From Paenibacillaceae bacterium (GTDB lineage: Bacteria; Bacillota; Bacilli; Paenibacillales; Paenibacillaceae), in NCBI GenBank assembly GCA_900766135.1, contig CAAFUF010000052.1, positions 1-64,000 on the forward strand: a stretch of 64,000 bases of DNA, read 5' to 3'. Under the pieces are notes generated by a model. That model worked only from the letters and a program-made list of their open reading frames with translations. It did no database searches and was not told where the DNA came from. Made by a program: the position numbers and the translations under genes. Shown here one piece after another: positions 1 to 7,864 of the stretch (the first letter of the stretch is position 1; each line of letters starts with the position of its first letter).

Positions 1-44
1 TCTCTTACTACCTTTAAACGAAATTCATCTTTGGCTTTTCCCAT
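1..44 (-). CDS. IS3-like transposase OrfA, N-terminal 14 codons only
   Basis: Only the first 14 residues are in the window (MGKAKDEFRLKVVR). They resemble the opening of helix-turn-helix OrfA proteins of IS3/IS150 elements, in which a KxEFKLKVVxEYL pattern is typical. The start is supported by a good ribosome binding site, GGGAGAGG on the minus strand at 53-60, eight bases before the ATG. The gene runs off the left edge, so function and integrity cannot be judged. It could also be another small HTH protein. Confidence 0.4.
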   Translation of the reverse strand, partial: MGKAKDEFRLKVVR

Positions 45-97
45 AACTTAATCCTCTCCCTTATTTCCATTGTAATTCCTTGTAGGGGAGGACTCCA
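1..97 (-). mobile_element. Probable end of an IS3-family insertion sequence (partial)
   Basis: A minus-strand reading frame starts 44 bases from the left edge and looks like the start of an IS3/IS150-type OrfA. About 50 bases upstream of it the minus strand reads TGGAGTCCTCCCCTACAAGG (plus positions 78-97), which begins with TG as IS3-family terminal repeats do. The distance between a terminal repeat and the first ATG fits such elements. The other end lies outside the window, so the repeat cannot be verified. This is inference from a short stretch. Confidence 0.35.
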
Positions 98-283
98 GTT
101 TAATTAGGGGGCCTTGAGGAAAGTACATCTGATATGCGGAAATGATCCCCCAAATGGCATTTTCGGCCGAAATGAACTGCATTTTTTGCATTTGAAGGGA
201 GATTTATCGCCATTTTCGTACAAATCGCCTGCACTTTTGCATTTGGCGAAGCCATTGCCAGTACTTGCCGTTACTATAACGTG
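98..283. repeat. Degenerate Paenibacillus-type dispersed intergenic repeat
   Basis: No convincing gene fits here, although both strands can be translated over part of it. The minus-strand translation contains FKCKKCSSFRPK and HIRCTFLKAP, which resemble spurious small 'hypothetical proteins' I recall from many Paenibacillus intergenic regions. I read this as a copy of a dispersed non-coding repeat. The family assignment is from memory; a genome-wide self-alignment would settle it. Confidence 0.35.
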
Positions 284-346
284 CCAATTCAAGTACCTGA
301 CGTTACTATACGTGTCGTTACCAGTACGTGCCGTTACAAGAACGTT
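269..346. repeat. Four imperfect direct repeats CGTTACnAnnACGTG
   Basis: Units lie at 269-283, 301-314, 316-330 and 332-346. Each begins CGTTAC and the first three end ACGTG; the last ends ACGTT. They sit in the gap upstream of the propeller lipoprotein, ending about 130 bases before its start codon. The units are weakly dyad-symmetric, so a DNA-binding protein is possible, but simple repeat decay is equally possible. Bases 347-460 show no other clear structure. Confidence 0.45.
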
Positions 347-474
347 ACAAGTCGGATATTTTTACGTGATAACTCTTTTCTATACTGAGGTCAGCAGGGG
401 AAACCGAAACGTCCGGGTCAGAGGAAAGGTTTCGGAGTTAAAGCCCTGTGGCCATTACGCGGGAGGTACCTCTG

Positions 475-1695
475 ATGAAACACCACGCCGGAAAATACGG
501 CTTCAGGCTGTTGGCGGCAGCGCTGATGTCCATTGCCGTGACGGCTTGCCAATCGTCCGGAGAACGGCTGACGGTCGTTGACCCCGAGATTCACCGAACC
601 GGGCAGCAGCAGCCTGTCCCGGAGGGTGCGGTTGAAGCGGACGCCCAGCGGCAACTAACGGTCGTAAACGCGCCGCCACGGGAGGAAGGCCGGGAGATTA
701 GCGTCTCCAGGACGCATGTCATTCAGGCTTCGAGCATTCAGTCCTGGATTTCGGAGGACGAGGTCGAGGTCGAAACGACCCGGGTGATCAAAGCCGGGAC
801 GGCGACAGAGGAACCGCAATATGCGTATGCGGCCTCGATCGTGAACCTGGCGACCGGCGAAACGCGCAAGCCTGCGGGAGAGGAGGGACAGCAGATGGAC
901 GGCTACATGCTTGTGAAAGGGACAACGTCTCCTGACGGCCGGTACCGTTTTGTTCAGAAATGGAAGGATAAATACATGGCCGACAATTTCGTGGAGGATC
1001 TCCGGACGGGAGATACGATTCAGATTCCGGGGGATAACTATCTGGAGCTCGGCGGCTGGCTGAACGAGGATACGTATATTTTGGCAGCAGGTTCGCCTAA
1101 CGGCCGAGGAGATATCCGGCAAATTTCAGCGGCAGACGGGAAGGTGACGACGCTTGCGCTGGAGGATCCCGACATTGAGGTGTTTACGCAATTCGGCGTC
1201 AGCCACGGACGGATTTACTATACCGACAACCACCAGAACCTGAAGGTGTTCGATCCCGGTCAATCCAAGCCGGTCAGCTTGATCCGTGACGTCTGGAATT
1301 TTCTGATCTCGCCCGACAGCCAATATATTGCAGTATCCACGGTCACTCAATCGGGAGCTTTTCAAGGCAGTGAACTGCTGATCTACGACTCGGCCGGGCG
1401 TTTACAGGGCACGCTCATCGGAAAAGGCGACCTGATCTCCTACGTTTCCTGGTCTCCGGATTCTGCAAAGCTGGCATTCGATGTGTATACCGAGAAGGAG
1501 CCGGGAATGAATGGAGTGTATATTTTTGATGCCGGCTCCGGGAAAGTGTCGCCGCTCGCGCCCTATTACGCGTCCGCTAAACCGCTGCCCCATCCGGTGT
1601 ACCCGCTAAGCTGGAGTCCGTCGGGCAAACGCTTGGGGATTACGCTGGATGATCCAAAATCGCTGCTCGTCACCCAAGTCATCGATTTCAAGTAA
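475..1695 (+). CDS. Beta-propeller (WD40/TolB-like) lipoprotein
   Basis: A 406-residue exported lipoprotein. The signal peptide ends in a lipobox VTAC with Cys25 as the lipidation site. The mature part carries repeated propeller-blade signatures of the PD40/WD40-like type: SPDGRYRF, SPDSQYIAV, SWSPDSAKLAF and SWSPSGKRLG. It therefore probably folds as a surface-tethered beta-propeller; the ligand is unknown. I chose the ATG at 475 because GGGAGG (461-466) lies eight bases upstream and the lipoprotein signal then starts correctly. A GTG at 448 in the same frame would add nine residues and has no such site. The stalk-domain gene follows 36 bases later without a visible terminator. Confidence 0.75.
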   Translation: MKHHAGKYGFRLLAAALMSIAVTACQSSGERLTVVDPEIHRTGQQQPVPEGAVEADAQRQLTVVNAPPREEGREISVSRTHVIQASSIQSWISEDEVEVETTRVIKAGTATEEPQYAYAASIVNLATGETRKPAGEEGQQMDGYMLVKGTTSPDGRYRFVQKWKDKYMADNFVEDLRTGDTIQIPGDNYLELGGWLNEDTYILAAGSPNGRGDIRQISAADGKVTTLALEDPDIEVFTQFGVSHGRIYYTDNHQNLKVFDPGQSKPVSLIRDVWNFLISPDSQYIAVSTVTQSGAFQGSELLIYDSAGRLQGTLIGKGDLISYVSWSPDSAKLAFDVYTEKEPGMNGVYIFDAGSGKVSPLAPYYASAKPLPHPVYPLSWSPSGKRLGITLDDPKSLLVTQVIDFK

Positions 1696-1731
1696 AAATT
1701 AAAATATTCATTAAGGGAGAGAATCAACGAC

Positions 1732-2451
1732 ATGAACAACCACATGAAAAAATCCATCTTGGCTTTCGCCGTAGTAGGCATGACTTTTACCGGGGCCGCC
1801 GGAGTCTATGCCGGAACGCAACTGCAAAAAATCACCGCTTATTTGAACCATCAGATCGGCATCCAGGTCGATGGCAAAACCTATGCTCCGGTTGACGGGC
1901 AAGGCCGCCATTTAGCTCCAATCACCTATAACGGCACTACGTATTTGCCGGTACGGTCATTGGCGGACGTGCTGAAGGTCCCGGTGAATTATGACGCGAA
2001 CAACCATCTGGTGCAAATCGGCAACCCAACGCCGGTAACTCCGGAAGCTCCCGGAGCGGATACGGGCTTAACCCCAGCGAACTACACGAAAGCCCAACTG
2101 GAGGAGATCGCGAAAGCGTTCGCCCAATTCGAATCCTTTGAAACGCCTTATGCGCCTCAACAAATGACCAAAGGGGACGCCTTTAACAGGGTGGGCGCCT
2201 CGGAGGACGGCGTGAATCTGATTTTTAATCATATGACGGTTACGGTATCCCCGCGGGACTATGCTTATGAATACGAAGGGAAGACGGTGACCCTGTCGAA
2301 CGGCGTTCAAGCCAAATGGTACACGCCGTCCGAAACGCCGATGCTTTCTTTCAAACTGGACGACCGGTTCGTTACGCTGAGCTCGCCGGACGGCAAATTA
2401 AGCAAAACGCAGCTGGAGAAGGTAGCCGTTACCGTTGCGAAGTTGAAATAA
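1732..2451 (+). CDS. Secreted protein with copper-amine-oxidase-N (stalk) domain
   Basis: 239 residues. A cleavable signal peptide covers roughly residues 1-28. Residues about 40-95 match the copper amine oxidase N-terminal-like domain (PF07833): a 'GIQVDGKTYAPV' strand, then 'YNGTTYLPVRSLADVL' and 'VNYDANNHLVQIG'. In Paenibacillus and relatives this is a cell-surface stalk module on many unrelated exported proteins and does not imply oxidase activity. The C-terminal 120 residues are not recognised. The ribosome binding site AAGGGAGA (1713-1720) supports the ATG at 1732; an in-frame ATG four codons later is less well placed. It is probably co-transcribed with the upstream lipoprotein. Confidence 0.75.
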   Translation: MNNHMKKSILAFAVVGMTFTGAAGVYAGTQLQKITAYLNHQIGIQVDGKTYAPVDGQGRHLAPITYNGTTYLPVRSLADVLKVPVNYDANNHLVQIGNPTPVTPEAPGADTGLTPANYTKAQLEEIAKAFAQFESFETPYAPQQMTKGDAFNRVGASEDGVNLIFNHMTVTVSPRDYAYEYEGKTVTLSNGVQAKWYTPSETPMLSFKLDDRFVTLSSPDGKLSKTQLEKVAVTVAKLK

Positions 2452-2501
2452 AGAAATAAGCCAGCGCGATATGAAAAAGGAAATATCCTAAGGAATTACG
2501 G

Positions 2502-2547
2502 GAGGCCTGCCGGAGCAGAAGGAATTCATGCTTCGACAGGCCTCTTT
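2502..2547 (+). terminator. Possible terminator after the stalk-protein gene
   Basis: GAGGCCTG at 2502-2509 pairs perfectly with CAGGCCTC at 2537-2544, followed by TTT. The loop is long (27 bases) and the T tract short, so this is a weak terminator candidate. The rest of 2452-2649 shows no gene. Confidence 0.4.
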
Positions 2548-2649
2548 CCGTTAGGCGAATGTCAGTAAATCGGCATTTACTACCCGCTGCGTTCTGGCCT
2601 AATATGGTGTTAATGGGCAAATCTTGATATCGTTTCGGGGGTGGCGTAA

Positions 2650-3183
2650 ATGGGAGAAGACGAACTAGGCGAGTTATTTATGAGAATAACGCTCCATCGC
2701 ATGACGGATCTGTATAGACCGAAGCTGCGGGAAGCTTTAAGCGTAATAAGCTTGGAGGAGTTGTGGTCGGAACCGTACCCTTCGGGTAATCCGGTCGGCA
2801 GCATCGTTTTGCATGTGACCGAGCATATAGCCAGAAGCGGTTTGCGATTAAATCGGCAGAGCGATCAATTGAAGCCGAATTTCGAACGGTTTTTTCCGGC
2901 CGGGGATCAAACCCCCGAGCAGCTGATCCAGCTCTTTGAGGGGGAACTCCTGTCATGGAAAAGCTTACTGCTCGAGTGCTTGCGCCATGGAACACGGATG
3001 GATGCGGAGCAGATGCACCAGTTGTATCATGTGGTCGAACATACCGGCTATCATTTGGGACAAATCATCGACCGAGTGCAAGCGTCAACGGGCAAGAAGT
3101 TTTCCTTTGCCCAAAACGGGTTAAACGAAGCCTATTTGCGGCGCCAAATCGAGGAGGGGAAGCTGGATGAGCAGATCCATTGA
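2650..3183 (+). CDS. DinB-family (DinB/YfiT) four-helix protein
   Basis: 177 residues of helical sequence typical of the DinB superfamily. These proteins bind a metal through three histidines and many act as thiol-dependent transferases or hydrolases. Candidate ligands are the His in VLHVTEH (about residue 57) and the paired His of the C-terminal helix HVVEHTGYHLGQI, the usual family signature. A GGGGGTGG site lies five bases before the ATG. A second DinB gene starts inside its last codons, so the two are translationally coupled. The substrate cannot be deduced. Confidence 0.8.
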   Translation: MGEDELGELFMRITLHRMTDLYRPKLREALSVISLEELWSEPYPSGNPVGSIVLHVTEHIARSGLRLNRQSDQLKPNFERFFPAGDQTPEQLIQLFEGELLSWKSLLLECLRHGTRMDAEQMHQLYHVVEHTGYHLGQIIDRVQASTGKKFSFAQNGLNEAYLRRQIEEGKLDEQIH

Positions 3184-3619
3184 ACGATTGGAACTTTTGC
3201 TGGCGAAGCTTTCAAGCATCGTCAGCAGCATAGACGAGGCAAGGTTTATGAATAAACCGTCGCCGGAGAAGTGGTCGAAGCTGGAAATCCTCGGGCACTT
3301 GTGCGATTCGGCGGCAAATAACCATGTGCGGTTTACGCGGATCCTGACGACGGACGAGCCGGTAACGATTGAGGGGTACGCGCAGGATGAATGGGTGAAG
3401 CGCCACGGGTATCAGCATCATTATCGCCGTGAGGAGCTTCTTTTGTTGTGGAATCAACTCAACGTGTGGATCCTGAACATGCTGCGGAGCGCCGACGAAT
3501 CAGAATGGGCGAAACGGTGCGAACTCGGTGACGGCACCTCGTTAACGCTTGACGAATTGTTTGAGGATTATGTCCGTCATGCGGAGCATCATCTCGGGCA
3601 AATCCGCGAAATTCGTTAA
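3167..3619 (+). CDS. DinB-family protein, second paralogue
   Basis: 150 residues. The early helix ILGHLCDSAANNH and the late motif DYVRHAEHHLGQI supply the three expected metal-binding histidines of the DinB superfamily. It overlaps the preceding DinB gene by 17 bases and has a strong GAGGAGGGG site (3151-3159). The pair is therefore an operon, and the proteins might form a heterodimer or act on related substrates. The paralogues are clearly divergent, not a recent duplication. Confidence 0.8.
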   Translation: MSRSIERLELLLAKLSSIVSSIDEARFMNKPSPEKWSKLEILGHLCDSAANNHVRFTRILTTDEPVTIEGYAQDEWVKRHGYQHHYRREELLLLWNQLNVWILNMLRSADESEWAKRCELGDGTSLTLDELFEDYVRHAEHHLGQIREIR

Positions 3620-3701
3620 GAAGATAAAATCCCTATGATTTTCCCGGTTCCTTGTTTATATTAGATACACAACCATGAAGAACAAAGAGAGGGAAACAGC
3701 C

Positions 3702-4592
3702 ATGCCTGAGAATGTAACGACCGGAGAACCCGCATACGGGCAACGCCGCTTGACGCTGCGGGCGGACTGCGAGCATTGCTTTGGCTTGTGTTGCGCCGCA
3801 CTGCCTTTCGCGGCGTCGGTGGATTTCGCTGCGGATAAGCCGGCAGGACAGCCCTGCGGGAATTTGCAAGCGGATTTCCGCTGCGGGATTCACGGCAGAC
3901 TGCGGGAGCAGGGGTACCGGGGATGTACCGTCTACGACTGCTTTGGCGCAGGACAACAGGTATCGCAGGTCACCTTCGCCGGCATGAACTGGCGTCAGGC
4001 TCCGGAATCGGCAAAGCCGATGTTTGAAGTCTTCCCGGTGATGTGGCAGCTGCACGAATTGCTCTGGTACCTGGACGAAGCGTTGAGCTTGCCCCAGGCG
4101 AGCCATTTGCACGATCGACTGCAAATCGCTTATGACGAGACGGAACGGCTGACTTACGCGGATGTGGACGGCTTGATCGGCTGTGACCCGGCAGCGCATC
4201 GCGCGAAAGTCAACGAACTGCTGCTGGAGGTGAGCGATCGCGTCCGCGCCGAAGCGCTCCGGCAGGCCCGTTCTGCGCCTAGACGCCGCAGCAACTTTGG
4301 ACGCGGCGCCGACTTGATCGGCGCCAAGCTCCGGGGTGCCGATTTGCGAGGCGCCCTCTTAAGAGGCGCCTATCTGATCGCCGCCGATTTGCGGGGAGCG
4401 GACCTCCGCGGGGCCGACGTGATCGGCGCGGATTTGCGGGATGCCGATTTAAGGGGGGCCGATCTGTCGCAGAGCCTGTTCCTGACTCAAGCCCAGGTCA
4501 ACGCCGCCAAAGGGGACGCCGCCACCAAGCTGCCTCCTCTCCTGAAACGGCCTTTCCATTGGGAAAGGGCTTCGGGGAGGAAAGAGGCTTGA
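3702..4592 (+). CDS. Pentapeptide-repeat protein with Cys-rich N-terminus
   Basis: 296 residues. The C-terminal third (about residues 195-270) is a run of A(D/N)LxG-type pentapeptides (GADLRGA, RGADVIGADL), which form a right-handed quadrilateral beta-helix. The N-terminal part holds a cysteine cluster, CEHCFGLCC, then CGNLQADFRCGIHGRL and CTVYDC, resembling the CxxC-rich metal or Fe-S clusters seen in some Paenibacillus and Bacillus pentapeptide proteins. The start at 3702 is chosen because AGAGAGGG (3686-3693) precedes it by eight bases; an ATG at 3675 lacks a site. The stop overlaps the next gene's start (TGATG). The biochemical role is unknown. Confidence 0.75.
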   Translation: MPENVTTGEPAYGQRRLTLRADCEHCFGLCCAALPFAASVDFAADKPAGQPCGNLQADFRCGIHGRLREQGYRGCTVYDCFGAGQQVSQVTFAGMNWRQAPESAKPMFEVFPVMWQLHELLWYLDEALSLPQASHLHDRLQIAYDETERLTYADVDGLIGCDPAAHRAKVNELLLEVSDRVRAEALRQARSAPRRRSNFGRGADLIGAKLRGADLRGALLRGAYLIAADLRGADLRGADVIGADLRDADLRGADLSQSLFLTQAQVNAAKGDAATKLPPLLKRPFHWERASGRKEA

Positions 4593-5506
4593 TGAACGAT
4601 TATCGGGAAAGGGTGGGCAAGGTCTGCAAGTATATCGAAACGCATTTGGATCACAAGCTTAGCTTGGATCAATTGGCCGAAATGTCCCACTTCTCCAAGT
4701 ATCATTTCTCGCGGATCTTCGCTTCGGTGACGGGGGATACGCCTTTTGCGTACATCACCAAGCAGCGGTTAGCGCGAGCGGCCGCTTATTTGCGGGATAC
4801 CGGCCAATCCGTTCTGGAAATTTCGCTGCTTTGCGGGTTTGAGTCCGCTTCGAACTTCAATGCGGCATTCAAGAAGCATTATGGCCAAACGCCAACCGAG
4901 TTGCGCGAGCGAGCACGGCAGAATCGCAATATTTCGCTATCGGACCGCAATCCCGAGGAAGCCGGTCCAGCGCCGAGCCCTTATGATCGAACTGTAAAAC
5001 ACAGTTTATTGAGGAGGGTTTGGCAAATGCAAGCAATCATTGAAGAGCTTCCCATGATGGAAGTGGCGTACGTGAGGCATGTCGGCAGTTATCTGGAAAC
5101 CTATCGGGCTTGGGCCAAGTTAGGGATGTGGGCGGCTCAGCATCGGCTGTTTCCGCCGGAGCAGTCCTTTATCGGCATTTCTTTGGACGATCCGGCGGTG
5201 ACCGAGGAGGAGGAATGCCGGTACGATGCCTGCGTAACCGTACCGAGTTCGCTAAGCCGTACGGATGCGCCGCCGGAGATCCGATTCCAGACGCTGCCTG
5301 GAGGGCTTTATGCCAAGTTTTATTTTTACGATACTCCGGATAAATTTGCGCTTCTGTACCAGAGCATATTCGGAAACTGGCTGCCGGACAGCGAATACGA
5401 CCCGGACGACCGGTACTGCCTGGAGTTCAGCATGAACGATCCGGCGCAGGATCCGGAAGGCAAGGCCAAAGTGGACTTATACATTCCGATCAAAACAAGG
5501 GTATGA
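4592..5506 (+). CDS. AraC-family regulator with GyrI-like effector-binding domain
   Basis: 304 residues. Residues about 8-106 are a double helix-turn-helix of AraC type (LSLDQLAEMSHFSKYHFSRIF and then VLEISLLCGFESASNFNAAFKKHYGQTP). Residues about 145-304 match the GyrI/Rob/BmrR C-terminal fold that binds small hydrophobic or cationic ligands (DNA gyrase inhibitor signature 'GGLYAKFYF'). It is likely a transcriptional activator of a multidrug or detoxification response. The ATG overlaps the upstream stop by one base; GGGGAGG and AAAGAGG lie just upstream. Coupling to the pentapeptide gene and the following VOC gene suggests one transcript. Confidence 0.85.
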   Translation: MNDYRERVGKVCKYIETHLDHKLSLDQLAEMSHFSKYHFSRIFASVTGDTPFAYITKQRLARAAAYLRDTGQSVLEISLLCGFESASNFNAAFKKHYGQTPTELRERARQNRNISLSDRNPEEAGPAPSPYDRTVKHSLLRRVWQMQAIIEELPMMEVAYVRHVGSYLETYRAWAKLGMWAAQHRLFPPEQSFIGISLDDPAVTEEEECRYDACVTVPSSLSRTDAPPEIRFQTLPGGLYAKFYFYDTPDKFALLYQSIFGNWLPDSEYDPDDRYCLEFSMNDPAQDPEGKAKVDLYIPIKTRV

Positions 5507-5520
5507 AAGGAGAGGGTTTC

Positions 5521-5871
5521 TTGAATCCGATCAGCAATCAAATCGGGACGGTGTTTCTCCCGGTGAGCGATATCGAACAGGCACGGGATTGGTACTGCGG
5601 CTTGCTTGGGCTGCCTGCCGACGGAGAAATTTTGCACGGGCATTTGTACGTGCTGCCGATGCAGGGAACGAGCTTGGTGCTGGACAGCAAAATCTATACC
5701 CAGGAAACGACGTTTCGCGTTCCGGCATTTCATTTCAACGCTCGGGACATTGCAGAAGCCTATGCTTACATGAAGGAGCGGAACGTGGATTTGATTACGG
5801 GGATCGAGCATAACCACTGGTTTAATTTCAAGGATCCCGACGGGAATGTGCTGATGGTGTGCCAGTGCTAG
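5521..5871 (+). CDS. VOC-superfamily (glyoxalase/bleomycin-resistance fold) protein
   Basis: 116 residues with the beta-alpha-beta-beta-beta VOC module: 'GTVFLPVSDIEQARDWYCGLLGL' and, at the end, 'HNHWFNFKDPDGNVLMVCQC'. Such proteins are dioxygenases, glyoxalases or drug-binding proteins; the substrate is not evident. The start is probably TTG at 5521, five bases after AAAGGAGAGG (5506-5515). An ATG at 5503, which overlaps the upstream stop as ATGA, would add six residues and has only a weak site. Confidence 0.75.
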   Translation: MNPISNQIGTVFLPVSDIEQARDWYCGLLGLPADGEILHGHLYVLPMQGTSLVLDSKIYTQETTFRVPAFHFNARDIAEAYAYMKERNVDLITGIEHNHWFNFKDPDGNVLMVCQC

Positions 5872-5913
5872 GCAATTTTATTCGATAGCTGATAACGCAA
5901 CAGGAGGAGCCCT

Positions 5914-6633
5914 ATGACTTACACGCATATTTTATTCGACGCGGACGATACGTTATACGACTACCCGAAGGCGGAAAATCATGCGCTGAACCGGACGCTC
6001 TCGGAGGCGGGCATCGCCTGCACCGACGAGGTGATGAAGGCTTATCAGATGATTAACCAGCTGCTGTGGCGCGATCTTGAGCAAGGCCTCGTGACGCAGG
6101 CCGCGCTGCGGACGGAGCGGTTTGCGAGGCTGATTCAAGCGCTCGGCTTAACTCCCCGCTCCCAGGTAGAGGAGATCAGTGAGCGTTATTTGGAACTGCT
6201 CGGGGAAGGCGTTTTTCTGATCGACGGCGCTTATGAGCTCTGCCGCGATTTGAACGAAGCCGGTGTTCGCCTCGCGATCCTCACGAACGGCATCAAGAAG
6301 GTGCAGACAAGCCGAATTGCCGGCTCGGAATTGGCAGAGATGTTCGAAGCCGTCATCGTGTCCGAGGACACAGGATATCAGAAGCCGCATCCGGGGATAT
6401 TCGACTACGCGTTTGATAAACTGGGGCTTCGGCAGGCGGACAAAAGCCGGGTGTTGATCGTGGGAGATTCGCTGACCTCCGACATGAAGGGCGGCCTGAA
6501 TTACGGCATCGACACTTGCTGGTATAACCCGTTTCACCGTCCGAACACGCTGGACCGGAAGCCGACTTACGAGATTCGCAGCCTGGCGGAAGTGAAGGAA
6601 CTGGCAGGCGGCGGGGGCCGACCCGCACGATAG
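5914..6633 (+). CDS. yjjG: YjjG-family noncanonical pyrimidine 5'-nucleotidase (HAD)
   Basis: 239 residues. HAD motif I is FDADDTL (Asp9 nucleophile, Asp11), motif II is in ILTNG, motif III is the Lys of YQKPHPGIF and motif IV is VGDSLTSDMKGG. The DADDTLxDY start and the overall length match the YjjG/YfnB group. These dephosphorylate noncanonical nucleoside monophosphates and so keep them out of DNA. AGGAGG lies eight bases before the ATG. It stands as a separate unit between the VOC and GNAT genes. Confidence 0.85.
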   Translation: MTYTHILFDADDTLYDYPKAENHALNRTLSEAGIACTDEVMKAYQMINQLLWRDLEQGLVTQAALRTERFARLIQALGLTPRSQVEEISERYLELLGEGVFLIDGAYELCRDLNEAGVRLAILTNGIKKVQTSRIAGSELAEMFEAVIVSEDTGYQKPHPGIFDYAFDKLGLRQADKSRVLIVGDSLTSDMKGGLNYGIDTCWYNPFHRPNTLDRKPTYEIRSLAEVKELAGGGGRPAR

Positions 6634-6734
6634 AAAGAGATCTGATCCGCATATTTGGATTGCATCGAAGCCCTGAATATTTATCTCCGGGACAAAAGAG
6701 GAAGGCAATTCGCGAAACCAAGGAGGGGTTCAGC

Positions 6735-7238
6735 GTGGACGTTCATCTCGCGGAAATTTTACCGTCTCAAAAGTCGCTGTTCTTTAATTTGTTTAACTTG
6801 TACTTGCATGATTTGTCGGCTTTCACCGGCGAGGAGCCGGGTGAGGACGGGAGATTCGATCTGGCGAACACGTACCTTTATTTGGAGCGGGAAGAACTGC
6901 ATCCTTATTTTATTTATTGTTCGGGAAAGGTGGCCGGATTCATATTGGTTTGCGCACCGCCATTCGTGCCCGAGGACATCGACTTTACGGTGCAGGAGAT
7001 GTTCGTGCTGCATAAATATCGCGGGCGAAAAGCGGCGGAAGCGGCCGTGTCCGACATCCTTCGGCGCTTGTCGGGCCGGATCCGGGTGGAGCAATTGCAG
7101 AATAACGCCGTTGCCGTGGCTTTCTGGAAGAAGATTTACCGGCAGCATGGAATCTCGTTCGTCGAGTCGATCGAAAGCGTGGAAATCGAGGGGCTGTCCG
7201 GCCTCCACGACGTTCTGGCACAAACCTTTTCGTTGTAA
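6735..7238 (+). CDS. GNAT-family N-acetyltransferase
   Basis: 167 residues. The GNAT core is visible as a strand-helix pattern: 'VAGFILVCAPP', then 'VQEMFVLHKYRGRKAAEAAVSDIL' (the acetyl-CoA P-loop region in the variant R-G-R-K-A) and a terminal 'NAVAVAFWKKIYRQHG'. The substrate is unknown. A GTG start at 6735 is chosen because AGGAGGGG (6721-6728) precedes it by six bases; the open frame extends upstream to 6660 without a site. A terminator follows. Confidence 0.75.
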   Translation: MDVHLAEILPSQKSLFFNLFNLYLHDLSAFTGEEPGEDGRFDLANTYLYLEREELHPYFIYCSGKVAGFILVCAPPFVPEDIDFTVQEMFVLHKYRGRKAAEAAVSDILRRLSGRIRVEQLQNNAVAVAFWKKIYRQHGISFVESIESVEIEGLSGLHDVLAQTFSL

Positions 7239-7297
7239 GAGAACGCGAACACTCCAAACGGTCCAAAATTAGGTATAATGGAGAAACCAACACATGA

Positions 7298-7338
7298 CCC
7301 GGCCCCAGGAAGAATGATCGGCGGCCGGGCATTTTTTT
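7298..7338 (+). terminator. Rho-independent terminator
   Basis: CCCGGCC (7298-7304) pairs with GGCCGGG (7323-7329), followed by CATTTTTTTAT. It separates the GNAT gene from the cupin gene. A TATAAT lies just upstream at 7274-7279 but has no matching -35 box. Confidence 0.8.
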
Positions 7339-7354
7339 ATCTAGGGGGAGAGAC

Positions 7355-7864
7355 ATGGCACATCTTTTTCATGCGGACCGCGTTACTTATCATCAGAAGC
7401 AATCGCCTATTCCGGAGTTTGCTTGGCACACCAGCGAACGTTTGGCGGAGCTGACCGGCTCCAAGCACTTGACGTTCGATATCCGCTCGCTGGATCCGGG
7501 GAAGTACTCTTATCCTTATCATTTTCACCGCAATGCCGAGGAACTCTTCGTCATTCTGGAGGGAAGCGCGTTGCTTCGTACGCCGGAAGGGCATCAGGAA
7601 TTGCATACCGGGGACATCGCGTTCTTCGAAATGGGGCCCTCAGGGGCGCATCAGCTGTTTAATCATACGGAACAACCGTGCAAGTACCTGGATATTCGCA
7701 CGAGTGTGGGACTGGATGTCTGCGAATATCCGGACTCGGGGAAAATTAATATTTTGCCATATCAAGAAATTTACGAAAGCGCCAGCCAAGTGGATTATTT
7801 TAAGGGTGAGGACCGGGTTGCAGACAAGTGGGAGGCGAAGGAGCGCGGGATTGAGAATGAGTAG
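7355..7864 (+). CDS. Cupin-domain protein
   Basis: 169 residues with a single conserved cupin barrel. Motif 1 is 'SYPYHFHRNAEELFVILEG', including the His-x-His and Glu metal ligands, and motif 2 is 'GDIAFFEMGPSGAHQLFN', including the distal His. It probably binds a divalent metal and acts as an isomerase, dioxygenase or sugar-binding protein. GGGGGAG (7344-7350) precedes the ATG. It heads a chain of overlapping genes, two GNATs, a zinc ribbon and a Nudix hydrolase, so these are probably one transcript. Confidence 0.8.
   Translation: MAHLFHADRVTYHQKQSPIPEFAWHTSERLAELTGSKHLTFDIRSLDPGKYSYPYHFHRNAEELFVILEGSALLRTPEGHQELHTGDIAFFEMGPSGAHQLFNHTEQPCKYLDIRTSVGLDVCEYPDSGKINILPYQEIYESASQVDYFKGEDRVADKWEAKERGIENE

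Noticed and set aside
7274..7279. Perfect TATAAT between the GNAT and cupin genes
   Set aside because: No -35 box at suitable spacing, and the terminator at 7298 would stop such a transcript at once.
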